This document shows, piece after piece, positions 8,218 to 16,869 of a DNA stretch of 64,000 nucleotides. Under the pieces are notes generated by a model that was not told the origin of the DNA, ran no database searches, and saw only the letters and a list, made by a program, of their open reading frames with translations. Numbering within the stretch: position 1 is the first letter of the stretch; each line of letters starts with the position of its first letter. Location of the stretch: assembly GCF_034676725.1 (NCBI RefSeq), contig NZ_JAUCBR010000004.1, positions 3,314,001-3,378,000 of the forward strand, in the 5' to 3' direction. Made by a program: the position numbers and the translations under genes. Source of the DNA: Denitromonas sp. (GTDB lineage: Bacteria > Pseudomonadota > Gammaproteobacteria > Burkholderiales > Rhodocyclaceae).

Positions 8218-9720
8218 ATGTCCAATGAATTGATCGCTGCCATCGATCTGGGTTCCAACAGCTTTCGCCTTCAGGTCGGGCGCATCGTCAATGACCAGAT
8301 CTACCCCCTCGACGGCCTGAAGGAGCCGGTCCGGCTGGCCGCCGGCCTGTCGGCCGAGAAGTATCTCGATTCGGCCGCACAGACCCGCGGCACCATGGCG
8401 CTGAGTCGCTTCCGGGAGCGGCTGGCCGGTTTCAAGCCGGCGCAGGTGCGCGCGGTGGCAACCAACACGCTGCGCGTGGCCAAGAACGCACCGGAGTTCC
8501 TGATCCGCGCCGAGGCGGCGCTGGGTTTTCCGATCGAAGTCATCGCCGGTCGCGAGGAAGCGCGCCTGATCTACATCGGTGTGGCGCACTCGCTGGCCGA
8601 TCCGCAGCGTCAGCAGCTGGTGGTCGATATCGGCGGCGGCTCGACCGAGTTCGTCATCGGCCGTGCCTTCGAGCCGCTGCAGCTCGAATCGCTGTACATG
8701 GGCTGCGTCAGCTTCAGCCTGCGCTATTTTCCGGACGGCCGGCTCGATCGGCGCGGCTTTCAGGAGGCGGATCTGGCCGCCCAGCGCGAACTGCAGACCA
8801 TTGTCCTGCCGTTCTCCGAGGTCGGCTGGGAACTGGCGGTGGGCTCCAGCGGCACCGCCAAGTCGCTCAGCGACATCCTGCGCGGCAACGGCTACACCGA
8901 CGGGCGCATCACCCTGGCCGGGCTGGAGAAGCTGCGCACCGCGCTGATCAAGGCGGGGCGGCTCGATGCGCTGTCGCTCAGTGGCATCAAGGCCGATCGC
9001 CTGCCGGTCCTGCCCGGCGGCCTGGCGATCATGATTGCGGTGCTCAAGGCGTTCAAGCTCAAGGAAATGGTGTTTTCCGAAGGCGCGCTGCGCCTCGGCG
9101 TGCTCTACGACCTGCTCGGCCGCTACCACCATGACGATCTGCGCGATGCGACCGTCGAGGCCTTCGCCACGCGCTACCGGGTCGATCGCAGGCAGGCCGA
9201 CCGGGTCGCCGACACCGCCGCCTTCCTCTTTGCGCAGCTCGATCCGATGGCCGCGGACGCAGACAACCTCGACCTGCGCTATCTGCGCTGGTCGGCGCTG
9301 CTGCATGAAGTGGGCATTTCCGTCGCTCACTCGGGCTATCACAAGCATAGTGCCTACGTTCTGGGCAATGCCGACATGCCGGGGTTCTCGCGCATGGACC
9401 AGGCCCGCCTGGCGCGCCTGGTGCTGGCCCATCGCGGCAAGCTCTCGCGCATCGCCAGCCTCGACCCCGCCAGCAGCGACTGGCTGCTCATCGTCTGCCT
9501 GCGGCTGGCCGTGGTGTTCCACCGCGCGCGTGACGCGCGGGGCCGTCCGCCGGTCGGCATCGAGCGCAAGGGCAATGGGTTTTCGCTGGTGGCCGACAAG
9601 GCCTGGCTGGACTCCCTGCCGCTGACCGCCGCGACGCTGGCCGACGAGGTGGCGCAGTGGTCGGCGCTGGGGCACCCGTTGACCGTCTCCGCCCGCGCCG
9701 GGTTTGCGCTGACGGCCTGA
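8218..9720 (+). CDS. ppx: Exopolyphosphatase, Ppx/GppA family
   Basis: Releases Pi from polyphosphate ends; some relatives hydrolyse pppGpp. The 500-residue protein has the actin/HSP70-like fold: phosphate loop 1 AAIDLGSNSFRLQVG at the N-terminus, the catalytic segment AGREEARLIYIGV, and phosphate loop 2 VVDIGGGSTEFV. The C-terminal half is HD-like (LLHEVGISVAHSGYHKH). Start is ATG 8218; an in-frame TTG at 8203 is less likely. Divergence from ppk couples synthesis and breakdown of polyphosphate in one locus next to the Pi transporter. Confidence 0.9.
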   Translation: MSNELIAAIDLGSNSFRLQVGRIVNDQIYPLDGLKEPVRLAAGLSAEKYLDSAAQTRGTMALSRFRERLAGFKPAQVRAVATNTLRVAKNAPEFLIRAEAALGFPIEVIAGREEARLIYIGVAHSLADPQRQQLVVDIGGGSTEFVIGRAFEPLQLESLYMGCVSFSLRYFPDGRLDRRGFQEADLAAQRELQTIVLPFSEVGWELAVGSSGTAKSLSDILRGNGYTDGRITLAGLEKLRTALIKAGRLDALSLSGIKADRLPVLPGGLAIMIAVLKAFKLKEMVFSEGALRLGVLYDLLGRYHHDDLRDATVEAFATRYRVDRRQADRVADTAAFLFAQLDPMAADADNLDLRYLRWSALLHEVGISVAHSGYHKHSAYVLGNADMPGFSRMDQARLARLVLAHRGKLSRIASLDPASSDWLLIVCLRLAVVFHRARDARGRPPVGIERKGNGFSLVADKAWLDSLPLTAATLADEVAQWSALGHPLTVSARAGFALTA

Positions 9721-9729
9721 GCCAGCGCC

Positions 9730-10842
9730 ATGGCCGATGCGATCCGTATGCCGGAACTGCGTCTGACCGACGGCCGCCTGTGCCCGTCGGGCGACTGGAC
9801 GTTGCTGGCGCTCGGGCCGCATGTGACCCGCCTGCGCCGTGAACTCGCCGCCGCGCCGGCGGCACCGTGGGATCTGTCGTCGCTGACCCGGCTGGACAGC
9901 TTTGGTGCGCTGCTGCTGTGGCGTGCCTGGGGCGGTCGTCGCCCCGACGGCATGGCGCTGCCCGATGCCTTTGTTGTGCAGTTCGACCGCCTCGCGGCGG
10001 TGGACGAAGCGCCCGTGCCACGGCGCCCGCCGTTTGGCCCGGTCGATGCGCTGGTCGCGCTCGGTGCCGTCGCGCTGGGGCTGGTGGCCCATCTCGGCGA
10101 TTTCCTGGCCCTGATCGGGCGGCTGACCCTCGACTGCCTGCATCTGCTGCTGCGCCCGCACCACTGGCCGCTCAAGGAGTTTTCGGCCAACCTCTTCAAG
10201 GTGGGCGTCAAGGCCATGCCGGTGAGCGCGCTGGTGGGCTTTCTGATCGGCGTGGTGCTGTCCTATCTGTCGGCCTTGCAGCTCAAGGCCTTTGGCGCCG
10301 ACATTTTCATCGTCAATATCCTTGGCCTGGGCATCATCCGCGAGCTTGGCCCGGTGCTGGTGTCGGTGCTGGTGGCCGGGCGCTCCGGCTCGGCGATGAC
10401 GGCGCAGCTTGGCGTGATGCGGGTGACCGAGGAGGTCGATGCGCTCACCGTGATGGGCATCTCCAACTATGTGCGGCTGGTGCTGCCCAAGGTGATGGCG
10501 CTGTCGGTGGCCATGCCGCTGCTGGTGTTGTGGACCTCCGGCGTAGCGCTGGTGGGCGGCATGCTGTCGGCGGAACTGCAGCTGGGCCTGAGCTACGGCT
10601 TCTTCATCGAGACCCTGCCCAAGGTGGTGCCGCCGGCGAACCTCTTCATCGCGCTCGGCAAGGGGGCGGTGTTCGGCGTGCTGATCGCGCTGGTGGCCTG
10701 CCACTTCGGCCTGCGGGTCAAGCCCAACACCGAAAGCCTCAGCGCCAACACCACCGCCTCGGTGGTGACCTCGATCACCCTGGTGATCCTGGTCGATGCG
10801 GTGTTCGCCATTGCCACCCGCTCGATCGGGGTGCCGGTATGA
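9730..10842 (+). CDS. mlaE: MlaE-type ABC permease with N-terminal STAS-like domain
   Basis: Inner-membrane permease of an MCE-linked lipid ABC transporter. Residues 1-100 look like a STAS-type domain (LTDGRLCPSGDWTLLAL, then WDLSSLTRLDSFGALLLW), fused to a complete MlaE permease. Diagnostic stretches are LGLGIIRELGPVLVSVLVAG and MRVTEEVDALTVMGI. It follows ppx by 9 bases and heads a permease-ATPase-MCE-lipoprotein operon. Its TGA overlaps an ATG (ATGA at 10839-10842), but that ATG now opens a repeat element, not the ATPase gene. The transported lipid is not evident. The symbol reflects homology, not proof of the Mla pathway. Confidence 0.88.
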   Translation: MADAIRMPELRLTDGRLCPSGDWTLLALGPHVTRLRRELAAAPAAPWDLSSLTRLDSFGALLLWRAWGGRRPDGMALPDAFVVQFDRLAAVDEAPVPRRPPFGPVDALVALGAVALGLVAHLGDFLALIGRLTLDCLHLLLRPHHWPLKEFSANLFKVGVKAMPVSALVGFLIGVVLSYLSALQLKAFGADIFIVNILGLGIIRELGPVLVSVLVAGRSGSAMTAQLGVMRVTEEVDALTVMGISNYVRLVLPKVMALSVAMPLLVLWTSGVALVGGMLSAELQLGLSYGFFIETLPKVVPPANLFIALGKGAVFGVLIALVACHFGLRVKPNTESLSANTTASVVTSITLVILVDAVFAIATRSIGVPV

Positions 10843-11074
10843 GCGCGTCCGCTCGGCCGTCCGAAGGACGCGCGAACCTCCCCCGGGGAGGATGTCGCGT
10901 CAGCGACCGGAGGGTCGTGAAAACGAGCGCGCCCGCCCGGCCGCCCGAAGGGCGCGCGTTCCTCCCCCGGGGAGGGTGGAGCAGGGGTTTCGCCGAGCAC
11001 TGCTCGGCGCCTGCGGAACGGGTCGGCTGTGCAAAGCCGACCCTCCGTCGCGTCAGCGACAGAAGGGTCGTCGA
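10843..11074 (+). repeat. REP-like palindromic repeat inserted at the mlaE/mlaF junction
   Basis: A GC-rich, palindrome-packed stretch separates two genes that would otherwise be expected to overlap. It has two related units (from 10841 and 10925), both running GAGCGCG, a CGAAGG core, CCTCCCCCGGGGAGG, and ending near GTCGCGTCAGCGAC plus GAGGGTCGT or AAGGGTCGT. The second unit carries an extra segment of about 70 bases with two more hairpins (CGCCGAGC/GCTCGGCG and GGGTCGGCT/AGCCGACCC). The 9-mer ATGAGCGCG occurs at both borders (10839 and 11075), like a target duplication. From the first ATG an uninterrupted 79-codon frame crosses the element and ends in TGA overlapping the ATPase ATG. Confidence 0.75.
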
Positions 11075-11851
11075 ATGAGCGCGCCGCCGGTGATCAGCCT
11101 GCGGGGCGTCAGCACCCGCTTCGGCAACAACTGGGTGCACAAGGGCGTGGACCTGGATGTGCCGGCGGGCGAGGTGGTGTCGCTGGTCGGCGGCTCGGGC
11201 AGCGGCAAGACCACCTTGTTGCGCCAGATGGTGGGCCTGCTGACGCCAACCGAGGGCGAGGTGCGGCTGTTCGACGAGCCGCTGTTTGCCGGCAACCGCG
11301 AGGCCCAGCGCTGGCGCCGCCGGCGTTTTGCCATGTGTTTTCAGGGCGGGGCGCTGTTTTCGGCCTTCACGGTCTACGAGAACATCGCGTTTCCGCTGCG
11401 CGAGGCGGGCATCGCCACCGAAGACGAAATCCGCGAACTGGTCGCGCTCAAGCTGGCCATGGTCGAATTGCTGCCCAGCCATGCGGCGTTGATGCCGGCC
11501 GAGCTGTCGGGCGGCATGATCAAGCGGGTGGCCCTGGCGCGTGCGCTGGCGCTGGAGCCTGAACTGCTGCTGCTCGACGAGCCCACCGCCGGCCTCGACC
11601 CGACGCGCAGCGCGTCCTTCGTGGCCTTGATCCGCGATCTGCAACAGCAGCTTGGGCTGACGGTGGTGCTGGTCACCCACGATCTCGATACGCTGGCGGC
11701 CTTGTCGTCCAGGGTCGCGGTGCTGGCCGAGCGCCGCATCCTGGCCTTCGATACGCTGGAAGCGGTGATGCAGATCGAGCATCCTTTCATTCAGGAATTT
11801 TTCCTCAGCGAGCGCAGCGCACGCGCGCTGGCACGAGGACAGGGAGCGTAA
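11075..11851 (+). CDS. mlaF: MlaF-type ABC transporter ATPase
   Basis: ATP-binding subunit for the MlaE-like permease, 258 residues. Motifs: Walker A GGSGSGKTT, the Q-loop region FQGGALFSAFTVYENIAFPL typical of MlaF, signature LSGGMIKR, Walker B LLLLDEPTAGLDP, and the switch His in VLVTHDLD. The start is the ATG at 11075, directly after the repeat element, where the protein begins MSAPPVISLRGVSTRFG. The open frame runs further upstream, but those residues come from repeat DNA. No clear ribosome site precedes the ATG, so initiation probably depends on re-initiation from the frame that ends there. Confidence 0.9.
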   Translation: MSAPPVISLRGVSTRFGNNWVHKGVDLDVPAGEVVSLVGGSGSGKTTLLRQMVGLLTPTEGEVRLFDEPLFAGNREAQRWRRRRFAMCFQGGALFSAFTVYENIAFPLREAGIATEDEIRELVALKLAMVELLPSHAALMPAELSGGMIKRVALARALALEPELLLLDEPTAGLDPTRSASFVALIRDLQQQLGLTVVLVTHDLDTLAALSSRVAVLAERRILAFDTLEAVMQIEHPFIQEFFLSERSARALARGQGA

Positions 11852-11854
11852 GAC

Positions 11855-12802
11855 ATGGAAAATCGGGCACACGCCATTCTGGCCGGCCTGTTTGTGCTCG
11901 TGCTCGGCGCGGCCACGGTCGGCGCGGTGTGGTGGTTCTCCGGTGAGCGCGAAGCCACGCGGACGCTGGTGCTGGTCAGCCGGGGCAGCATCACCGGACT
12001 CAACCTGCAGGCGGCGGTGCGCTACCGCGGCATTTCGGCCGGGCGTGTCGAGTCGATCGCCATCGACCAGGCCGACCCGCAGAACATCCTCGTGCGCGTC
12101 AGCCTGCGCACCGACCTGCCGGTCACCCGGGGCACCACCGCCTCGCTGGGCTACCAGGGGGTGACGGGGCTGGCCTTCATCCAGCTCGACGACCGCGGCA
12201 CCGACCCGCGTCCGCTGGTGGGTGAAGACGGCAATCCGCCGCGGATTGCGCTCTCGTCCGGACTGCTCGACGAGCTGTCGTCAGTGGCGGTGCAGGCGCT
12301 CGACCAGTTCCGCAAGATCGCCGCGCAGGTCGAACGGGTGTTCGACGAAAAATCCGTGGCGCGGGTCGAGGCGACCATGACGCGGCTCGAGTCCGCCGTC
12401 AAGGGCATGGACGAGACCTTCGCGGCCGCGCCCGAGGTGCTCGCCGAGGCGCGTCGCTTCCTGACCCCGGAGAACCGCCAGCACCTGACACGCAGCCTGG
12501 CGAACCTGTCCACTGCCTCCGAACAGGCCGGCCCGACGCTGGTCGAGCTGCGCGGCCTGCTGATCAAGCTGCAGGATGTGAGTGACCACATCGACCAGAC
12601 CGCAATCGCCACCGGCGATGGTTTGCTCAATGGCACGCTGCCGCGCTTGAACAGCCTGATGAAAGAACTGACGGTGACCTCGCAGCGGCTCACCCGCCTG
12701 ATCGAAGAGGTGGACGCCTCGCCGCAGATGCTGCTGCTGGGCCGTGGTGCGCAGGCCCCGGGGCCAGGCGAGCAGGGCTTTGCCGTGCCGCCGGTGCGTT
12801 GA
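11855..12802 (+). CDS. mlaD: MCE-domain lipid-binding protein (MlaD family)
   Basis: A single-pass membrane-anchored periplasmic protein that forms the lipid-binding ring of MlaFED-type transporters. Residues 7-29 form the membrane anchor (ILAGLFVLVLGAATVGAVWW). The MCE domain follows at about 38-118, with VRYRGISAGRVESI and GYQGVTGLAFIQL. The remainder to residue 315 is helical and probably extends across the periplasm, so it is longer than E. coli MlaD. It begins 3 bases after mlaF. Confidence 0.88.
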   Translation: MENRAHAILAGLFVLVLGAATVGAVWWFSGEREATRTLVLVSRGSITGLNLQAAVRYRGISAGRVESIAIDQADPQNILVRVSLRTDLPVTRGTTASLGYQGVTGLAFIQLDDRGTDPRPLVGEDGNPPRIALSSGLLDELSSVAVQALDQFRKIAAQVERVFDEKSVARVEATMTRLESAVKGMDETFAAAPEVLAEARRFLTPENRQHLTRSLANLSTASEQAGPTLVELRGLLIKLQDVSDHIDQTAIATGDGLLNGTLPRLNSLMKELTVTSQRLTRLIEEVDASPQMLLLGRGAQAPGPGEQGFAVPPVR

Positions 12803-12820
12803 TACACAGGAGATGTGCGA

Positions 12821-13441
12821 ATGACACAACGCAAGGGGTGGGTCGCGGCCTGCCTGTTCATTGGCCTCAGTGGCTGCAACAGTTTCGGCGTGATCCCGGA
12901 ATCCTTTGCCATCTACGACATCGGCCCGCAAGGCAATGTGCCGGTGCAGGTGGCGGTGCCCCTGGTCGGCGTCGATGTATTTGCGCCATCGTGGCTGTCG
13001 TCGTCGGCGATGCAGTACCGGCTGGTGCCGCAGCAGCCGCTCGAGCGCCGGGCCTACACCAACAGCCGCTGGGCGGGCATGCCGTCGGAGATGGTCCGTA
13101 TCGTGGCCGGCCGGGTGATCGAGGCGCTGCCCGCCACCAACGGGTCGGGCTGCCGGCTGCGCATCGATGTGGACGAGTTCATCCAGCGCTTTGATACCGT
13201 CGACCGCAGCGTGGGCCTGATCGAGCTGCGGGCCAGCCTGCTCGCACCCCGTACCGACGCAGTGCTGGCGCACCAGGCCTTTGCCGTTGAAGTCCCCGCC
13301 CCGACCGCCGACGCCGCGGGCGGCGTGGTCGCCATGCGTGCCGGGGTAAACCGGCTCACGGTCGAGGTTGGCCAGTGGCTGGCCGGGCTGGAGTCGTCAA
13401 ACGCCGGCGCCGACACCTACCGGGCACGTTGCTCGCGCTGA
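12821..13441 (+). CDS. ABC-type transport auxiliary lipoprotein (PqiC-like)
   Basis: The 206-residue product has a lipoprotein signal: LFIGLSGCNS puts the lipidated Cys about 20 residues in. The mature part resembles the PF03886 family, which accompanies MCE transporters at the outer membrane. It probably receives or docks the MCE protein, completing a route between inner and outer membrane. ATG 12821 is chosen because AGGAG lies eight bases upstream; a GTG at 12815 is also in frame. It is the last gene of the mla-like operon. Confidence 0.8.
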   Translation: MTQRKGWVAACLFIGLSGCNSFGVIPESFAIYDIGPQGNVPVQVAVPLVGVDVFAPSWLSSSAMQYRLVPQQPLERRAYTNSRWAGMPSEMVRIVAGRVIEALPATNGSGCRLRIDVDEFIQRFDTVDRSVGLIELRASLLAPRTDAVLAHQAFAVEVPAPTADAAGGVVAMRAGVNRLTVEVGQWLAGLESSNAGADTYRARCSR

Positions 13442-13489
13442 ACGGCGCAGCAGCCCGCCACTTCCAACCGCAACCTTCAGGAGCGATTC

Positions 13490-15139
13490 ATGACCGTGAC
13501 GTCCAGCCCGTATGCCGAAGGCCTCGATCGATGCGATGCCAACTATGTCCCGCTGTCGCCGCTGAGCTTTCTGGTGCGCAGCGCGGCGGTGTATCCCGAC
13601 CGCCTGGCCGTGATCCATGGCGCGCGGCGCTACACCTGGCGCGAGATGTTCACGCGCAGCCGGCGCCTGGCCTCGGCGCTCAAGGCGCGTGGCGTCGGCC
13701 GGGGCGACACGGTGGCGGTGGTGCTCAACAACACGCCGGAGATGCTCGAGGCGCACTTTGGCGTGCCGGCCATCGGTGCCGTGCTCAACACCATCAACAC
13801 CCGGCTCGACGCCGACGTGGTGGCCTTCATCCTCGGTCATGGCGAGGCCAGGGTGCTGCTCACCGATCGTGAGTACTCGCCGATGGTGCGCCAGGCGCTG
13901 GTGCGCGCCAATCGCGAGGACCTGCTGGTGGTCGACGTGGACGACCCCGAATTCACCGGCCCCGGCGAGCGCGTCGGCAGTGTCGACTACGAAGCCTTGC
14001 TGGCCGAGGGCGATCCGGAATTTGCCTTCGAGATGCCGGCGGACGAGTGGGACGCCATCTCGCTCAACTACACCTCGGGCACCACCGGCGACCCGAAAGG
14101 CGTGGTCTATCACCACCGCGGCGCCTACCTCAACGCCATGTCGAACATCGTCTCCTGGGGCATGGCGCCGCATGCCGTGTATCTGTGGACCTTGCCGATG
14201 TTCCACTGCAACGGCTGGTGCTTCCCCTGGACCATGGCCGCCAATGCCGGGGTGAACGTGTGCCTGCGGCGGGTGGACCCGGCGCTCATCTTCGACGCCA
14301 TCCGCCAGCATGGCGTGACCCACTACTGCGGTGCGCCGATCGTGCATTCGATGCTGGCCAACGCGCCGGCGGCCATGCGCGAGGGCATCAACCACAAGGT
14401 CAATGGCCTGGTCGCCGCGGCACCGCCGCCGGCCTCGGTGATCGAGGGCATGGCGAAGATCGGCGTGGAACTGACCCATGTGTATGGCCTGACCGAGACC
14501 TATGGCCCCGCGGCAGTCTGCGCCAAGCACGATGAATGGGCCGACCTGCCGCTGGCCGAACAGGTGCGGCTCAATGGCCGCCAGGGTGTGACCTACCATG
14601 CCCAGGAAGGCATCACGGTGATGAACCCCGAGACCATGCAGCCGGTGCCGCGCGACGGCGAAACCATGGGCGAGATCATGTTCCGCGGCAATCTGGTGAT
14701 GAAGGGCTACCTCAAGAACCCCAAAGCCACGCGCGAGGCCTTGCGCGGCGGCTGGTTCCACACCGGCGACCTGGCCGTGATGCAGCCCGACGGCTACGTC
14801 AAGATCAAGGATCGCTCCAAGGACATCATCATCTCCGGGGGCGAGAACATCTCCTCGATCGAGGTCGAGGATGCGCTCTACAAGCACCCGGCGGTGATGG
14901 CCGTGGCCGTGGTGGCGGCGCCCGACGACAAGTGGGGCGAGGTGCCCGCCGCTTTCATCGAGCTGCGTGAAGGCGCCAGCGTGACCGAGGCCGAGCTGGT
15001 GGCGCATTGCCGCGAGCACCTGGCCGGCTACAAGCTGCCCAAGAAGATCATTTTCAGCGAACTGCCGAAGACCTCGACCGGCAAGATCCAGAAGTTCGTG
15101 CTGCGCGAGCGCGTGCGTTCGACCGACGCGATCGACTGA
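13490..15139 (+). CDS. Acyl-CoA synthetase (AMP-forming)
   Basis: Activates a carboxylic acid to its CoA thioester via an acyl-adenylate. The 549-residue enzyme carries the adenylate-forming motifs: the P-loop YTSGTTGDPKGV, HVYGLTETYGP, the hinge region GWFHTGDLAVMQPDGYVKI with DRSKDIIISGGENISS, and the catalytic Lys in PKTSTGKIQKF. It looks like the medium-chain or methylmercaptopropionate-CoA ligase branch; the substrate cannot be read from sequence. It precedes an ECHDC3-like crotonase homologue and is close to etfBA and an acyl-CoA dehydrogenase, so fatty or short branched acid degradation is likely. Confidence 0.88.
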   Translation: MTVTSSPYAEGLDRCDANYVPLSPLSFLVRSAAVYPDRLAVIHGARRYTWREMFTRSRRLASALKARGVGRGDTVAVVLNNTPEMLEAHFGVPAIGAVLNTINTRLDADVVAFILGHGEARVLLTDREYSPMVRQALVRANREDLLVVDVDDPEFTGPGERVGSVDYEALLAEGDPEFAFEMPADEWDAISLNYTSGTTGDPKGVVYHHRGAYLNAMSNIVSWGMAPHAVYLWTLPMFHCNGWCFPWTMAANAGVNVCLRRVDPALIFDAIRQHGVTHYCGAPIVHSMLANAPAAMREGINHKVNGLVAAAPPPASVIEGMAKIGVELTHVYGLTETYGPAAVCAKHDEWADLPLAEQVRLNGRQGVTYHAQEGITVMNPETMQPVPRDGETMGEIMFRGNLVMKGYLKNPKATREALRGGWFHTGDLAVMQPDGYVKIKDRSKDIIISGGENISSIEVEDALYKHPAVMAVAVVAAPDDKWGEVPAAFIELREGASVTEAELVAHCREHLAGYKLPKKIIFSELPKTSTGKIQKFVLRERVRSTDAID

Positions 15140-15140
15140 T

Positions 15141-15158
15141 CCATACGCTACCGTCTGG
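15141..15158. promoter_or_regulatory. Candidate TetR operator upstream of the crotonase-like gene
   Basis: CCATACGCTACCGTCTGG differs at two positions from CCATACGCTACCGTACGG at 17491, next to the tetR gene. It starts one base after the acyl-CoA ligase stop codon and 112 bases before the crotonase-like start. Confidence 0.6.
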
Positions 15159-15194
15159 TCAATTCCCCAACGCCGCGCTACCATGAACCGGGAA

Positions 15195-15218
15195 CACCGC
15201 ACACGCCCGTGTGCGGTG
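15195..15218. promoter_or_regulatory. 24-bp perfect palindrome upstream of the crotonase-like gene
   Basis: Two 11-bp arms (CACCGCACACG and its complement) flank a central CC. No T-run follows, so it is not a standard terminator. It may be a second operator or an RNA hairpin in the leader of the next gene. Confidence 0.5.
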
Positions 15219-15269
15219 ATGACAATGCCCGGGCGTCCGCAGAGTCGGCCCGGCACGGAGGAGGGAACC

Positions 15270-16070
15270 ATGAGTGCAGTGCTGAACCAGGACGACAGCC
15301 CGATGGTGGTGCGCGAGAACCGCGACGGCGTCGCCTACCTGACCTTGAACCGGCCGGGGCAGTTCAACGCCTTGTCCGAAGCCATGCTCAACGCGCTGAT
15401 CGCCGAACTGGACGCAATTGCCGTCGATCCGGCGGTGCGCGTGGTGGTGCTGGCGGGCGAGGGCAAGGCCTTCTGCGCCGGGCACGATCTGAAGGAAATG
15501 CGCGGCAACCACACCATCGAATTCCAGCAGGCGCTGTTCCGCCTGTGCGGCAAGCTGATGTGCAAGATCATCGCCATCCCGCAGCCGGTGATCGCGCGGG
15601 TGCACAGCATCGCCACCGCGGCGGGTTGCCAGCTGGTGTCGATGTGCGATCTGGCGGTGGCCGCCGAAGGCGCACGCTTTGCTGTGTCGGGTATCAACGT
15701 CGGCCTGTTCTGCGCCACGCCGAGCGTCGGTCTGTCGCGCAATGTCGGCCGCAAGGCGGCCTTCGAGATGCTGGTGACCGGCGATTTCATCGACGCGGCC
15801 GAGGCGCAGCGCCGTGGCCTGGTCAACCGCGTGGTGCCGCTCGAGCAGCTCGATGACGAAGTCGCCAAGCTGGCTGCCTCGATCTGCGCCAAGTCCTCCG
15901 CCGCCATCAGCATGGGCAAGCAGCTGTTCTACCAGCAGCTTGAAATGGGCATTGAAGCGGCCTACCAGAGCGCGGCCGAGACCATGGCCTGCAACATGAT
16001 GACCGAGGACGCCGCCGAAGGTATCGACGCCTTCATCGCCAAGCGCAAACCGGTCTGGAAAGGGCGCTGA
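15270..16070 (+). CDS. Enoyl-CoA hydratase/isomerase family protein, ECHDC3-like
   Basis: A 266-residue crotonase-fold protein. The CoA and oxyanion region is clear (GEGKAFCAGHDLKEM), but the two hydratase glutamates are absent. Where hydratases have GGCEL this has AAGCQL, and where they have PEI.LG this has SGINVGLFCATPSVG. The same pattern occurs in the ECHDC3 subfamily, so ordinary enoyl-CoA hydration should not be assumed. The ATG at 15270 follows GGAGG; upstream in-frame codons lie in the palindromic leader. A TetR-type operator copy lies upstream. Confidence 0.85.
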   Translation: MSAVLNQDDSPMVVRENRDGVAYLTLNRPGQFNALSEAMLNALIAELDAIAVDPAVRVVVLAGEGKAFCAGHDLKEMRGNHTIEFQQALFRLCGKLMCKIIAIPQPVIARVHSIATAAGCQLVSMCDLAVAAEGARFAVSGINVGLFCATPSVGLSRNVGRKAAFEMLVTGDFIDAAEAQRRGLVNRVVPLEQLDDEVAKLAASICAKSSAAISMGKQLFYQQLEMGIEAAYQSAAETMACNMMTEDAAEGIDAFIAKRKPVWKGR

Positions 16071-16089
16071 GCCACAGGTTGCGGGTGCG

Positions 16090-16866
16090 ATGCTGATCGA
16101 CACCCACATCCACCTCGATGCCGACGAGTTCGCGCCGGACCGCCCGGCGCTGATCGAGGCCGCCCGTGCCGCCGGCGTGGGCGGCTTTGTCGTTCCCGCC
16201 GTCACGGCCGCCGGTTTCGACGCGCTCGACGCGCTGGCCGATGCCACGCCGAATGTGGCCCGGGCCTATGGCCTGCATCCGCTCTATGTCGACTCGGCGC
16301 AGGCGGCCGACCTCGAACAGCTCGCGCAGCGGCTGGCACGTCCCGACGTGGTGGCCGTCGGCGAGATCGGACTGGACGGGTTCATCAACACCCCGACGCT
16401 GGAAGCGCAGCTGCCCTGGTTCGAGGCGCAACTGGCCCTGGCCAGGCGGTTTGATCTGCCGGTGATCCTGCATGTGCGCCACGCGGTCGAGGCGGTCATC
16501 CAGGCAGTGAAACGGGCCGGCGTGCGCGGTGGCATCGCGCATGCCTTCAATGGCAGTCGTCAGCAGGCCGATACGCTGCTGGGGATGGGGTTTGCGCTGG
16601 GTTTTGGCGGCACACTCACCTATCCGGGCTCACGCCGCATCCGCGCGCTGGCGGCCGACTTGCCACTGGACGCCATCGTGCTGGAAACCGATGCGCCCGA
16701 CATGCCGCCCGAGTGGGCGCGCGGGCAACGCAACCTGCCGGCCAACCTGGCCCGGATCGCCGACACCCTCGCCGGCCTGCGCGACGTGCCGGTGGCGGAG
16801 GTGATTGCGGCGACCGAGCACAACGCGCGGCGAGTGTTGCCGCGGCTGAACACGCTGCTCGGCTGA
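16090..16866 (+). CDS. TatD-family metal-dependent hydrolase
   Basis: A 258-residue TIM-barrel hydrolase of the TatD/YjjV group, whose members act as metal-dependent DNases or on unknown phosphoesters. Metal ligands are visible in order: THIHLD at the N-terminus, the Glu in VGEIGLDG, His in ILHVRHA, His in IAHAFNGS and Asp in ETDAPDMP. It starts 19 bases after the crotonase-like gene and is probably co-transcribed, with no obvious functional link. It converges on the tetR gene 3 bases beyond its stop. Confidence 0.88.
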   Translation: MLIDTHIHLDADEFAPDRPALIEAARAAGVGGFVVPAVTAAGFDALDALADATPNVARAYGLHPLYVDSAQAADLEQLAQRLARPDVVAVGEIGLDGFINTPTLEAQLPWFEAQLALARRFDLPVILHVRHAVEAVIQAVKRAGVRGGIAHAFNGSRQQADTLLGMGFALGFGGTLTYPGSRRIRALAADLPLDAIVLETDAPDMPPEWARGQRNLPANLARIADTLAGLRDVPVAEVIAATEHNARRVLPRLNTLLG

Positions 16867-16869
16867 TCG

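Noticed and set aside
8107..10704. Very long antisense open frame (over 860 codons) opposite ppx and mlaE
   Set aside because: It lies wholly opposite two well-supported genes; its His/Gln/Arg-rich low-complexity product is what GC-rich third-position bias produces on the complement.
10839..11078. 79-codon frame in the repeat element as a genuine protein gene
   Set aside because: Its sequence is dictated by palindromic repeat DNA and consists of two decayed copies of the same Arg/Pro-rich stretch. Treated as part of the element, though possibly translated.
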